From Dendrobium chrysotoxum (Eukaryota > Streptophyta > Magnoliopsida > Asparagales > Orchidaceae): DNA of 64,000 nt. This document shows, in pieces, positions 1-12,439 of the stretch; position 1 is the stretch's first letter, and each line of letters opens with the position of its first letter. Under the pieces are notes generated by a model, which was not told the DNA's origin, ran no database searches, and was given only the letters and a program-made list of their open reading frames with translations. The position numbers were made by a program, and so were the translations under genes. Location of the stretch: the NCBI GenBank assembly GCA_019925795.1, contig CM034300.1, positions 72,333,021 through 72,397,020 of the forward strand. The letters are read 5' to 3'.

Positions 1-60
1 CACCCTTCTGCAAACTAATCACCGAATCTTGTTTACCAACACAACTTTTATCATCAGATC

Positions 61-1730
61 TGTGATGCCCCAAAATCTAATTTGGAAGAATTACCTATTT
101 TATCTTTTAATTAATATCAGAGCCTCCAAATTCTATTTATTTTAATACAAGTCAGCAGAAGAAATTTTATACATCAAAATATTTTCACTATATTCATCAT
201 TCATCCAAAAATTATTTACAATTATTAGAAGTTCAATCAATACATCAGTACTTAGTCTTTCTTTTAACACTTCTAACTAAAAAAATAAAATAAAATTGAG
301 GATATCGATCTGCCTTACTCCACTAGATCCTAACTCTTTCCTTGACTTAAAATCATTAAAGTTACATAATGAGCTATAAAAGTCTAGTACGTTATCAAAA
401 TCTATCATTATATTCAATGCAAGACATTTAAATCAATATGCATGTTTTATCTCAATTCTCAATCAATACAACCTATAGAGGTTTATATGAATTCACATAA
501 ATCAATGAATAGTATGGATCAGTATGAATCAATATAAGTAAATAAACATTGGTCTAAGAATCTTTATAATATCAATGTATAAAAATGTACCAAAATCACT
601 ACATCAATAAAGTTCTATATAGTCCTTTTGTAATATTGCAGTTAAGCTATCCGTTATGAATCCTTATTCTTTTGTCAAATGCATGAAATTTGTATGTCAT
701 TTGTCATGTATCGTTTATATATAATATTCTTATAACTATATTTATACACTTGCATCAGCTTTATTAATCATATCATTCTCTTTCCCTATCTATCTCATCA
801 TGCATGTTATCATGTATGCTATCATGTGTTTGTTCAAACGTCACGCACTATCGTATGAATTATGCATATATGCATATCTCATTATCGTTTATACTAAGCA
901 AGATAAGACATCCAATTATCACGTGATGTTTTTCCATTCTATCTCTTCAATCAATCTTTAAACAAATAACTTTCATTTAAGTGTCGTCACTCTTTACTTG
1001 TCGGTGTAATAAGTCAATCAGTCTTAGACTCAATTCAGGATTACACCGCAAACCTTTATTTTAAGGAAAGTTCGTCGATCTACTCTTATATAGGGAATTT
1101 TGTCTATAGTCAACCCTCTTAGTTATATTATTTATAGCCAGTCTTTCCTGCATACACTCTCAAGTCACATCATATATATCATATCATCATTGAATATCAC
1201 ATAATATGTACATATGCAGTGCAAATGACTTAACATATAGTATGCTCATTAGCATATATGTATAATGCCAGAATGCATGTTAAGCCAAATGAATAGTAAA
1301 TTTATGCATATCATATATTTCACATCCAGGTGTAGCATACTAGCTCCTGATCATTTTGTACTTGGTATTATTCTACTTATTTCAGGTAAAATAACATATA
1401 TGTAAAATCAACCGATAAAATTTCAATATAAACAGTCAAAATGTTCACTATAACGATACCTACCACATACCAATAGTTACACTGTGAAAGTTAACTAAAA
1501 TAGGAGATATCTCATTTTTATTAGTTCAAGGAGGGAGAAAATAAGCAAAACTCACAATCATTGGAAATAGATGTAAGGTTAAGGTTATCTACCTTGTTCG
1601 GAAGAAATTTCGCAATAGACCCGATGAACAGATAAAGGCCTTCTCTGTCTCCTCTCTCATTTCTTCACTGGCAAGGCACAACATAGACTGAGGGGGGGGG
1701 GGGGGGGGGGGGGGAGATTTTTATATTGAT
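61..1730 (-). repeat. LTR-like block, probably a solo or 3' LTR of a Ty3/gypsy element
   Basis: The left edge begins TGTGATGCCCC at 61. Read on the minus strand this is an LTR end GGGGCATCACA, the same terminal motif that closes the gypsy-A LTR at 15563. The right part (about 1570-1680) resembles the pyrimidine-rich segment near the start of the other gypsy LTRs in this window. No primer-binding site lies to the left of 61, so on the minus strand this is more likely a solo or 3' LTR than a 5' LTR. The right border was not located. No coding potential was seen. The assignment rests on the terminal motif and general composition only. Confidence 0.35.
1692..1714. repeat. Homopolymer G tract (23 G)
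   Basis: An uninterrupted run of 23 guanines lies inside AT-rich sequence near the right end of the LTR-like block. Long G runs like this are unstable and error-prone to sequence, so the exact length is uncertain. Confidence 0.9.
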
Positions 1731-3949
1731 TATATGTAAAAACATTATCTAATGCTTAGCGCCACATACCATACTGCCATTGTGCTGCATGCAAAGATCT
1801 AGGTTATTGTAGAACAAAATTATAACTAATGGTTATTTAGCAAGCTTTAGATGAGATGATAATGATTTTTCTTTATAAATATTTGTCGTAAGTTCATTCA
1901 TTTTAACATGATGATAATTGTGATATTTCTGAAATCTCTAAAACTTTTTATAAAGTTTCATATAATTTCTTTGGAGAATTATAGTTCAATTCATACTCAA
2001 TTTTTTTCTCAAAAACCTTTAATGAATTAAATAGTGATAGTAATCTAATTCTATAGGAAAATAATGTTTGGTTACAAGATTTTTAAAACTAGCGAAATAT
2101 CCCTTATAATCATGTTGATTTGAAGTTCTTAAATTGATTGTGTACCCAATCCCTCTAATCTTTGGATAGCAAATGTTGTTCTTCAAATTTATGTTTCGTA
2201 TGAGCATATGTAGATTTTATAACATAACATTTCATAAAAAAATAATAAGCATGTTTTCTTATTTTTATTTTTGTAATTTCAACCCTTTAGTAATCATATA
2301 TATTATATTTTTGAAAGAAATCTTTTAAGTTATCTATCTAATTTAAAAATATTCTAGTTATGCCTCCCATCGAATGACAAAAATACAATTATGAACATTA
2401 TTATAATTACATTAAATTTATCTAGAATCATAGCTTAATTAATTTTATTTAACTTGCATATTGTTTTTCTTACGTTGCTTGCCCCAGATATTATATCCTA
2501 CGTCTAGGAGATATTATTTATTTATTTGTGAGCATGGACCAATATGTTATGTATAGAAGATATTATTATGCAACATTAAGCTCTAATTATCAAATCTAAC
2601 ATATGATATTTTAGGGTCTAGGATTCTCTAATACATGTCAACAATATGATGCACAAAAAGCATGTAAACATACACAAAGTCACATATCATAAACTTTTAA
2701 TTTTGATAATTATTCATTACTTGAGACACAAATCAGAAAAACAGAGAGAAAACTAACTTGGATGATACTTTAATACCTTCTGCTAGAATAACACAGATTT
2801 TGAAACAAAAAAAATCGTACAATAAACTGAAAAACATGCCACCATATAAATATCCAGATCCTATCAAAATTGTCTATAATTTGTATCAAACTAATAACAA
2901 AATTTGCTGTATGAAGGAAGTAAAGATTGTAGTTGAGTAAATGCAATTAGTGTTCAGTGGATTCAAATCGCAAGTAATGGAAGTAGAATGCTAGTGCTCT
3001 TATAAAAGGACTATAATTGTAAGGTATTGTTCTTATGAATGCGGAATTATCTCTTCCTCTATTAGCTTCCAACTCTGTTTCTGCCCTTCACCAAAATTTT
3101 TATCATTAATCTTATCTATATTATGCAAGAAGATTATTAAACTTGTCAGTATTGATTTCACAATGGCTAAAATTTCATTTCATTAAGTTTCTATCCTACT
3201 GATCCTAAGATTTTTTTTAACTGATTTTTACTGATTTTTTAAACATTTCGTTTCAAAACATTCTAGCCCATTAGCACTATATTTTTGCAAATGTGGTACA
3301 TCAAGGTTTTTTTTTTCTTTTTTCAATATCAGATATAAGCATATCAATCACCATTCTAACAGTATTGGACTAGGTGTTGGTAATTGACTTAATCCCTTAT
3401 GTAATTAGGAATTCCTTGCACAGTATGTAATTGTTCTGGAAGCTAGTTGTTGATCCCTTATAGATTTCCTTGACAGATTTTTCTAGTCAATGCCTGCCTA
3501 ATAGATTCTCATTTTATTCAATCATATATCTTTTCACTAATTGAAATTGAACGAAGATGTTGCTTTTAATTGACTTGACACCTTTCCTGCACCTTATGTA
3601 GTGCTCAACAAGAATGAATGGAAGAGGATTTTTAAAGCTGCCCCTACATAGCTAGAACAAGCTAAATAATGGTGATGGCGATGAGAGTATATACAAGAAA
3701 ATATGATTCTACTGTTGATGCAATTTTTCTCTTTTTTTTTCACCATATTTGTCCATAATTTTATTTTGTGATAAGCAAGATTGGTTCCCTTTAAGTTACC
3801 TAAATTATAACAGTCCATTTTTATCTTCAAAAGTTGGTCTTAAAACGTTTTTCCCAATTATTTGCCATTCTCTTGTCTTGGTAATTACATTGAAGTGTTT
3901 CTTAATCAATTGACTCAACTGCCATGACTTTCAGAATTTCATTAGCTGT
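1731..3949. other. AT-rich intergenic sequence, no gene recognised
   Basis: About 2.2 kb of AT-rich sequence with only short open frames (around 60-80 codons) lacking recognisable motifs or codon structure. Nothing in it could be assigned to a transposon family. Confidence 0.6.
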
Positions 3950-4668
3950 TTTCGTTTGAGTATATCTAAAACCGAATACATTGAGTGTAATTTTAGTAGT
4001 AATAGATCTAGTGGGGGTTTTGTGACTTTGAGCGATCAAGTCATTAATAAGTGTGCTCGTTTTAGATGTCTTGAGTCTATTGTTCGGAGTGATGGTGAAA
4101 TAGATGGGGATATTATTAGTAGAATTCAAGTTGGATGGTTGAAGTGGAGGAAGGCTTCGGGTTTGTTGTATGATAGAAGAGTACCACTCAAACTTCAGGG
4201 AAAATTTTATAAGATAGTGGTGAGACTTACAATGCTTTATGACGCAGAATATTGGCCATTAAAAGAGAAGCATAATATTAAGTTAGGTGTTGCTGAGATG
4301 AGGATGCTCTAGTGGATGAGTGGATTTGCTCTTAGAGATAGGATAAGAAACAAGCATATCCGTGAAAAGGTTGGAGTAGTTCCAGTGATAGATAATATTA
4401 GAGAGTCACCTTAGATGGTTTGGTCATGTAAAATGGCAGCCTTCCGATGACCCTGTTAGGAGAGTAGATGTATTAGATTTGGCCTATGTTAAGAAAGGTA
4501 GAGGTAGACCTAAAAAAACTCGGTTAAAAATATTAGAAATGACCTTTCTTTATTAAATTTAAATGAGAATTTGACTCTTAACATGACACAATGGAGAAAA
4601 AAGATTCATGTAATTGACCCCACGTAGTGGGATAAAGGCTTGATGTTGTTGCTGTCGTTGTTGTCGTC
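3950..4668 (+). mobile_element. RTE-type LINE, 5'-truncated 3' end of ORF2
   Basis: The frame from 3956 to 4312 reads as the end of a plant RTE-clade reverse transcriptase. Recognisable stretches are RIQVGWLKWRKASGLLYD, VPLKLQGKFYKIVVR and GVAEMRML. Further on, after a stop at 4312 and frame changes, come pieces equivalent to RWFGHVK and GRGRPKKT and a final IHVxDPT-like segment. The last coding part is followed directly by a GTTGTTGCTGTCGTTGTTGTC tail typical of this family. The copy is 5'-truncated and disrupted. It is related to the minus-strand copy at 63677-64000; over the shared 3' part I judge them to be near 85-90 percent identical by eye. Confidence 0.8.
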
Positions 4669-5331
4669 TCATTTAATATTTTAATCTTCTATTTTATGCA
4701 TCTTCCATAGCTTATTTAACAGCATTTTTTTTATTTGTCTGTATTACTACTTAATTTCCTTCATTGGATCTTCTATGTGAATATCCTTAAATATTTCATC
4801 AAGTAATTCTTCAATGTAACCTTTAATCTTTAAACAGTAGCGTGCTGCATAAACCTGAATTGATATTTTCCTGAATAAATGGTAATTATTCTGCTTGGTC
4901 GGCTCAACTACAGTTTTGTGAACTTTTTTTGTTTACATGATGAGGAACATTATGCTAAAAGAACGTGTTTACTAATGGATTCATTTGTTTTCTTGAACCC
5001 TTATCACATCGTCTCTTTTCCACGGTAACTTGACCATGATAAACACGCTTGAGCTCTACTCTTCCATCTCTAATAGATCTGCATTGACTTTATTTTGCAC
5101 ATGTCACAGCAACAACACAATCTTACCAATGAAGCGTATTGTTGTTCAATTAGAGCAAGCAGAACTTTCATGTTCAACAGTCAGTCCTGTTCATGAGTTT
5201 TGAAGTACAAGTAGCTCTCATGTGCTCTGAGACAGTATTATTCTCTTCAAATTCAAATATATACACAAGTTTTTTTTTTAGCTGCTCATAGTTTCATCAA
5301 TTCTTATGCTGTTAAGGTAATATTTCTTGAT
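4669..5331. other. 5' flank of the hAT-derived gene, may contain 5' UTR and an intron
   Basis: AT-rich sequence with no ORF. It ends in a splice-acceptor-like sequence (TTGATATGCAG, last G at 5337) that overlaps the first ATG of the next gene. A 5' untranslated exon could therefore lie in this stretch, but its position is not determinable from sequence alone. Confidence 0.35.
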
Positions 5332-7648
5332 ATGCAGAAAAGTGAGCAGGCTGACATGAACTCCATAGGGCTAAATGATCAGAACCGCATGGACAATATT
5401 GTTGAAGGAGGCAATGATATTGTCGCACTTGAAACAGAAATTAATGCAACACCAATCTCAATGTCAGGAAAACGTAAGCGAAGGTCAGTTGTTTGGGGAT
5501 ACTTTGAATTGCTCCCTTCAGGGAAGGATGAAAGGCAAAGGTGCAAGTGTAGGAATTGTGGGACATCCTACTTGTACGACAGCAAGTTTGGGACTGGCAA
5601 TATGAAACGTCATCTGGTCAACTGTCTGAAAAGAGTTACATGTGATACAGGACCACTGCTCCTGACACAATTTGATAGCTCTATACCTTCATCTGCTCCT
5701 AAATTTGATCATGAGAAGTTCAAAGACTTACTAACAGAAGCTGTTATCTTGCATGATCTCCCTTTCCAATTTGTTGAGTGGGAAGGCATTAGATCTCTTT
5801 TACTTCAGTTGCATTCAAATTTGCAGCTTGGGAATAGAAATACTGTTGGGGTTGATTGTATTGAAATACATAGAAGGGAGAAGGCTAAAGTACAAATTTT
5901 ATTAGAGGAAACACCAAGTAGGGTTAGTTTTACATATGATCTTTGGTCTTCGTTGACTTCTGATGTTTATATTTGCCTGACAGCTCATTTTATTGATAAG
6001 GACTGGAATTTGCAGAAGAAAATCTTGAACTTTTGCTTCATGCCACCTCCTTGTGGTGATATTTATATTGCTGAAAAGATATATAATTTCTTGATTGAGT
6101 GGGGAATAGATAAAAGAGTGTCTACTTTTACCGTCAATGGTGCCAATGCTGCTCCTATTGAATTGTTAAAAGACCAATTGAACTCCTACAAAGGGCTTTT
6201 ATGTGAAGGTGCTTTTTTTCATCTCGATTGTTGTGCCCATGTTATTGATTTGATAGTCAGGGAGGGACTCAAAGAGATAGAATATGCTATCAAAAAAGTT
6301 CGAGAAAGCATCAAGTATGTGAAAGCATCTCCAACTAGAAAACAGAAGTTCTTGGAATGTGTTAACCATAGCTCTCTTGAGGACAAAAGGGGCCTGAAAC
6401 AAGATGTTTCCACTTGGTGGAGTTCTACATTTATTATGCTGAAGAGTGCTATTTACTATCGTCGTGCTTTCTTGCATCTAGAGTTGATTGATTCAAATTA
6501 CAAGGAATGCCCATCTAATAGTGACTGGGATAAAATAGAAAAAATAGAGAAGCTCTTAGCCGTTTTTCATGAAATCAGTAGTTTGTTTTCTAATGCCAAG
6601 TATACCACTGCGAACGTGTACTTCCCTGTGGTATTTTCAGCATATTTAACATTCAGAGAAGAAATGAGTAGTGATGATGAGTACTTGAGGTCAATGGCGA
6701 CTCTCCTGTTTTCTAAGTTCGAAAGATATTGGTCTGATTTTCACATATTATTAGTTATAGCTGTCATTTTAGATCCCCGATATAAGTTCAGTTTTGTGGA
6801 ATGGTGTTATAAGAAGCTTTATGGTGATGCTGGAGTCATTGAGTCTATGAAGGTGAGAGAGAAATTATTCTCTCTTTTCAGTGAGTACATTAGCACAGAC
6901 AAACTTCTTCCAGGTCCTAAAACCAGCTCTACTTCTGACACTGCAATCTATGATGGATCTCAAGGCAACTTTAAAGCTCCTGAGAATTCATTTTCTAAAG
7001 AAAATACAGATGTATTCGGGTATTTCAATTTTCTCTCATAAAATATGTATATTCTAGAGGAACTACGAACTCATTATGCCGAGCAAGTATTATTTTGCAT
7101 GATATAAGTTGTTTTACGCCCTATTATGTATTTTAATCCAGGAATTTGATTCTTTTGAAAGTGAAGAAGCTATCTCACAAAAATCACAACTTGAACTATA
7201 CTTGGATGAACCAAGACTGGATAGAAAATCAAGATTAGATATATTAGCATACTGGAGAGGCAATCAATTCAGATATCCTGAAGTTGCCGCAATGGCTCGT
7301 GATATTCTAAGCATCCCTGTCTCTACAATTACTATGGATAATGCTTTTGATGCAAATGGGAGAGTGCTTGATCAATACTATAGCGCACTAAAACCTGACA
7401 TACTGGAGGCTTTCATCTGCACCAGAGATTGGTTTTATGGAGAGAATGGTGGGTAAATATCTGAGGTTTTCATTAATTTGTTATTGATATCTATTTTTCT
7501 TTTGCAATATTCAATTCTTTCTTTTTTTTTCCATTCAGACATGACAAGAGGAACTCTAGAGGATCTTACAAAGAACATATTGGAGCTGAATGATGATGAC
7601 AGAATGGAACTTCCTGAATGCTCAAATTCAGGGAACATGCATTGTTGA
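5332..7648 (+). CDS. hAT-transposase-derived zinc finger BED protein (RICESLEEPER/DAYSLEEPER type)
   Basis: Three exons are inferred: 5332-7011, 7142-7448 and 7539-7648, giving about 698 residues, a normal length for the family. Residues about 47-98 form a BED zinc finger (C73-x2-C76, H94, C98) after a basic KRKRR. A hAT RNase H-like core follows, with YDLWSS (D203), the CCAHVIDLIV segment and a V-S-T-W-W-S-S-T segment. Exon 2 carries the C-terminal dimerisation domain (YWRGNQFRYPEVAAMARDIL, then a VLDQYYSAL segment). The second and third expected catalytic acids are N269 (in TVNGAN) and D626 (in TITMDNAF), where active hAT enzymes have Asp and Glu. The protein may bind DNA as a domesticated regulator. 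The start could instead be the ATG at 5356, because a splice acceptor overlaps the first ATG. A competing donor (GTAAAT at 7453) would replace the acidic tail encoded by exon 3. Without transcripts, the exon joins are inference. Confidence 0.75.
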
Positions 7649-8387
7649 TGTGTAGTGATGATGGTCCTGTGAATGTAAGTGGATAAGCCTAGATCAATTT
7701 ATATCATGTTAATGCTTGAGAGCACAAAGAACATGCTTGTATATACTAGCATCTGAATCTTTTTTGTAGTTTTAGTTTTTATAGTATTCTGTAGCATATT
7801 TATGCAATGTTTTGACAGTATTATTTCATGTTTTCCCCTTGTTTGGATAAAATTGGTGTCATACTATAATAATTATTTCTAGGTGAGCTTTATTGGACAT
7901 TTGAACTTTCCAGGTCTGTCTTCTGTGCTAGAACTACTCATCCTTCTACAAGCAAATCAAACTTCTCATTTTTACTTGAAATTTTTCTGTTTTCATTATT
8001 TGTCAAATCTCTCCTATACATAGTCATGTGATAGCATACATGATATCTTTTTATTTCCATTTCCTTTTATTTTTCTGAATTAAACTGATTTATCTTCTAA
8101 AACAATTCTTCTTATCTATAATCTTGCTGTGAAATATGGATTGTTTTATACTAAAATGACAATGTTAAGTTAATATTGAAAAGAGTAGTTAACCCTTTGC
8201 TTTTAATTCCATAGAAATTTTGGATGTAAAAAAGTTAATATATTGGTCTTGCTTTGTAATTTTTTCATTGTTTTTGCTAGGAAATTTGAAAAAGATGAGC
8301 TAATTTGGAAACTATAAGCAAATTGCAGTAATTATAGTAAAATATAGCACTTATGCCAAGCAGACTTTATGTTTCATATCAGATCAA
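7649..8387. other. 3' flank of the hAT-derived gene
   Basis: AT-rich sequence, presumably the 3' UTR followed by intergenic DNA. No ORF, TIR or other structure was recognised. Confidence 0.5.
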
Positions 8388-8500
8388 TGTTTTATTTGGG
8401 ACAGCTTTAGATCATTGCTTTTAGTCTACTTTCAAAAAAAAATGTGAACTAAAAAGTAGCTTTACAAAGTAGTAAGAAAGCCATCCCAAACAAAGCCTAG
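8388..8500. mobile_element. Short foldback element (MITE), copy 1
   Basis: The left end TTTATTTGGGACAGCTTT pairs as an inverted repeat with the right end AAAGCCATCCCAAACAAAG, and the two ends enclose about 75 bp. The internal part AAAAAGTAGCTTTACAAAGTAGTAAGAAAGCC is shared, in reverse orientation, with the MITE at 9581-9672. There is no coding capacity. No target-site duplication could be fixed, so the superfamily is unassigned. Confidence 0.6.
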
Positions 8501-8652
8501 GTCTTATCCCATGAGCAATTTTAGTAGATCCTTCCATAAGAAGCATTTTTTCAGGATGTCTCCAAATAGATTCAAAATTACACAATAAGCTAATTTTAAT
8601 TCACTGCACAATACTAGACATAACAACACTGTTAAGATAATACACGGTGGAG

Positions 8653-9552
8653 CAATGTTTAAAATTGTGCATTTGGGTATTGAGACGTTTTTTGTTTATG
8701 AGGCGAGGCGTAAGCATCAAGGCATCAAACTTAAAAAATTGCGTAGAGTGATAATTAATGTCAAAAGTGATTTTTTATATAATACCTAAATAATATGTTA
8801 AATGATGATATATTAACTTCCTATTGAGTTATGAATTAACAAATTGGCATATATATGAAACAAAAAATTGCACAAGATATAAAGTGACAAGTGATAAATT
8901 GCGTGAAATAAAATTAAAATCCAAATATTATAAGAGCAAAACAATATTAAATATAGAAATTGCATAAAAATATCATATAACATCAAATTTAACTCCAAAT
9001 TTCTTCTTTCTCAATTTTCTACTCATTTACATTTAATTCCTAATGAAAGTTGAAATAGTTGGCAACAACTTAGGAATCATCTGCACTGCCATTCTGAGGT
9101 GGTCTTTATCTGAGTTGTCGCCATAACTATCCCCCGTCTCATTCGGTAGAGTCGAATGCCTCCTAATATGCTTTTTTTTAATTTATTTCAATCAGTTTCA
9201 TCTTTTAATTATTTTCATCTACATAAATATGAGATTAATGCTCCAAAATTTTTAGAGTGGTGGTGTGCAGCTTTCAAGTGATTGTCGGTGACGGCTACGA
9301 CAGTGTTGGTTGCGGCGAAGGCTGCGGGTTGGAGGTAGATGCAATCGAGAGGAAGTTGTTGAGCTCGAATGTGCATGAAGGCGTGGTTTATGTTAGTATT
9401 AACAAAAAACATATACAAATAGGGTGAGGCGTAAGCCTCACGCTAGCGAGGCGAGGCGGGCCTCAACGAAGCTAAGGCGCAAGCGTTTTTCACTAGAATT
9501 GCGCTGAGGTGGGCCTTAAGGCGAGCCTCATATTGCACAAATTTAAACAATG
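8653..9552. mobile_element. Non-autonomous hAT element, 900 bp
   Basis: The terminal inverted repeats are CAATGTTTAAAATTGTGCA at the left and, read in reverse complement, CATTGTTTAAATTTGTGCA at the right. They are flanked by 8 bp direct repeats CGGTGGAG (8645-8652) and TGGTGGAG (9553-9560), matching at 7 of 8 positions. An 8 bp duplication with a CA-starting TIR is diagnostic of the hAT superfamily. Subterminal regions carry repeated GAGGCGAGGCGTAAGC-like words in both orientations (8699-8715, 9424-9535), as expected for transposase-binding subterminal repeats. The interior has no transposase, so mobility would need an enzyme supplied in trans. Confidence 0.85.
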
Positions 9553-9580
9553 TGGTGGAGAAAGCAAAATCACCTTTAGC

Positions 9581-9672
9581 CTTAGGCTTCATTTGAGAGG
9601 GCTTTCTTACTACTTCTTAAAGTAGCTTTTTAGTAAATTTTTTTAGAAAATCATCTCAAACGAAACCTTAGA
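9581..9672. mobile_element. Short foldback element (MITE), copy 2
   Basis: About 90 bp bounded by TAGGCTTCATTTGAGAG at the left and ATCTCAAACGAAACCTTA at the right, which are imperfect inverted repeats. The interior GGCTTTCTTACTACTTCTTA matches the reverse complement of the MITE at 8388-8500 and is similar to 43381-43430. It is non-coding. Confidence 0.6.
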
Positions 9673-12134
9673 GTGACTAGTAGACTCCCAAGAAACAAGA
9701 TAGATTATGTTAATAGTCTGTCATAGTGTCATAGAAATTTGCCATAAAGGTGGTTAAGCAACTTGAGAATTTTTTTTGGCATGAATAGGGATCTCATTGA
9801 TTATCCCAGAAGACTAAAATAGAGAACATGATATATGCAACTGGCCATGGAAGGTCTTATCAATAAGCTTAAGATAATCAGTTAAAACAAGTCTTTCAGT
9901 AGAGAGGGAGAGAGAGGGTCCTCGAGGTAGGTAAAAAGTGTTGAGATTCATGAAGTTGGAGAAGGAACAAATAACAATACAACAGAGAAATGTGGATAGA
10001 AAGCAACCTTATTTGATGCCATTTTGAGAATGAGAATGAGGGATATAAGAGAGTTAAATAAAAATTTTGAGAATGATAGTCCCAAGAGAAATAGTCATAG
10101 GGTAAAGAATTCAAGTTGTGTTAATTGAAGAATTCCTTGAACTAGTGGATAACAACATATAATTTTTTTTTTTTTTTTTATGGAATGGAAGGTATTAATT
10201 AAAGTAATAAAAGAGTAAATGAATTTCTTGTTGGCCTTTTTATTGATGCAAAAATAAATAAATAAATAAAGATGTTCCTCGCTAATAGTTACCTATTTAG
10301 CTTTGACACATTAACACATAAAGAGTGAAAGTTTTCATGAAAAATTTTATTCATTGATATTCTTAGCCTTGACATTTAACGGGCATTATGTCAAGCATGA
10401 AATATATCTTATTTGCTCATCTTTTAGGATGTTACTATTGAAATCGAGCTTGTCTACAAAGAGCCAATCTTCATTTTTTAGGAACTTTTTTAAGGACTAA
10501 ATTAGGTCCCCATTATGATCAAGCGTCCAAACATCCAATAAGATAACATTGAATTGCTAATAAAAGATCTAATAATTTCTAATCATTTACCTATTGATTC
10601 AGTTTGGGGGAAAAGCTAATAAAGGTGATTAAAAGGGAATGATCAAAATTATTAGGTGAAAACTTGTTATGAGAAAGAAGAAAGAGCTACAATCACTAAG
10701 AGTTAACCAAACATTTTATCTGATATTATTTTATTGGGTGAATTGATATATGCCAAAAGAGAAGAGAGAGGAGGAGGAGGAGGAGGAGAGAACAAAGAAA
10801 GAGGAAATCTTGAAGTGGGCTGAGTTTTCTTTCAATGATTTTTGTTATGGATTTTCCCCTAATCGACATGCCAACATCTCCAAATTTATAGGATAGTAAA
10901 GAAAGGAGTGTGAAATAGAGTCATAACCTTTTACCAATATTTATTTATATAACATTGAGAAATTGATTTTTACCATTTAAGCAAATTGTACTTTCTTTGA
11001 AATATCAGTGAACTGGATTACTATGACATACACATAGACAAAAGTGAATTTGGTTTTTGAGGTTGTAAATCCCTCAATGGTAAGTGTGATACCAATCTCA
11101 GTAGCAATTCTAAAAACACCATTAGAGTCCTAATAACAAGGAGAAGATTTTGAATCTTGATCTATAATGCGATTAAAGAAACATCATCATGCATGACTTT
11201 GAATATTAGTATCCATTATTGAAGTTTAAGGGCTTCTCCAAAAGGAACCAAGCTTCATCAAACCATGCATTATCAAAATCCTCTTTGCAGGAAAATTGAT
11301 TTTTTTTAATGACTTACAAGGGAACTCCATAAAATAATATTTTTCTAGAAGAAAACCTGACTAAGGCAATATTCCTTTCTAAAACTGGTATTCAGCTCTT
11401 TATTTAAGAAGGAGACCACCTCTTCTTGGCACAACATGAAATTAACTTATAACACTGGTGGTTTGATGTGCATAACGAGCCTTATGGTTAAGGGATTTAG
11501 CATGAGGGAGAATTGAAGTTTCTTTGTGGAAATTATTGGTGCTTGCTATTTTTGGGAGATCAATGGGAGTACTAAGAAATGGTAGGAGTTGGTAGCTAAA
11601 AAAGAATGCAAGAAAGTGGGAAAAAGAATCAAGACTGGGAAAAACTTTTTAGAAGTTGAGGGTAAAACATTATTGTGAATAGAAGTCCCTAGTCCAAGGT
11701 TAAGCTAAAATAGAGGGAAGGGAAATGCAAAGGTTCCCAACTTGAATTATGGTCTAAGAATTGGAATAAATTAAATAATTGATCATCTATTTTTGCTTGA
11801 CATTCTATTCTTAAGAACTAAATTCCACATGCAACCCATTTTTTTCACAAGCCTTCCCTCATTCAAATGTTGTAATATGTTGAGAATAATACACATGACA
11901 AAAATTTAATATTTTAATTTTCTCTTAATTTGTTGCTTGTTGTACTATATTCAGAGAGAGCATAATAACAATATCTTAAAAAATCTCATCTCTTCTACTA
12001 CTTCTCTACTTACTAAAATAAAATATTATTTTGGGATCTCATATTATGCTTTGAAAAAAATAATGACCATATTATGAATCCACTCTAACATTCCCCCTTT
12101 ATTCATTATGAGAGCTAACTTTTCTAAGTTACTT

Positions 12135-12135
<1 letters not shown>
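9673..12135. other. Intergenic AT-rich sequence, no gene recognised
   Basis: About 2.5 kb without a convincing ORF on either strand. It contains a (GAG)n run at 10769-10788 and A/T runs. Parts may be very old retrotransposon sequence, but no motif was clear enough to name a family. Confidence 0.5.
10769..10788. repeat. (GAG)n microsatellite
   Basis: About six to seven GAG trinucleotides lie within a purine-rich stretch. Confidence 0.85.

Positions 12136-12195
<60 letters not shown>
12136..12195. repeat. (CT)30 microsatellite
   Basis: Thirty uninterrupted CT dinucleotides, one of the longest perfect simple repeats in the window. Confidence 0.95.
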
Positions 12196-12199
<4 letters not shown>

Positions 12200-12439
12200 G
12201 ATCCAAACTTCCCTACTCTCCTAGACTATTTGCTTCTTAAACAATTACATTTTTTTAAAATAATAAATAATCAATCACAAAATATATGTCCCAAAGTCAT
12301 GATTTTAGAAAAAATAGATAAGCTGTTCTTAAATAGTTTGTTAAATGCTAATTATAAGTGTTTAGCCTCTTTTGAAGCTATATTCTAGTAATTCAACCAT
12401 CCTAACAACCCAAAACAACTTAAGAATATTAGTCTCCCT
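12196..12439. other. Spacer between the microsatellite and the LINE relic
   Basis: AT-rich sequence with no feature recognised. Confidence 0.5.

Noticed and set aside
6199..6477. Minus-strand frames within the hAT gene
   Set aside because: They overlap the conserved plus-strand CCAH and transposase-core region, so they are antisense shadows.
9896..11800. Possible old copia or LINE sequence
   Set aside because: Some minus-strand stretches loosely recall retrotransposon proteins, but no motif was clear enough to report as a feature.
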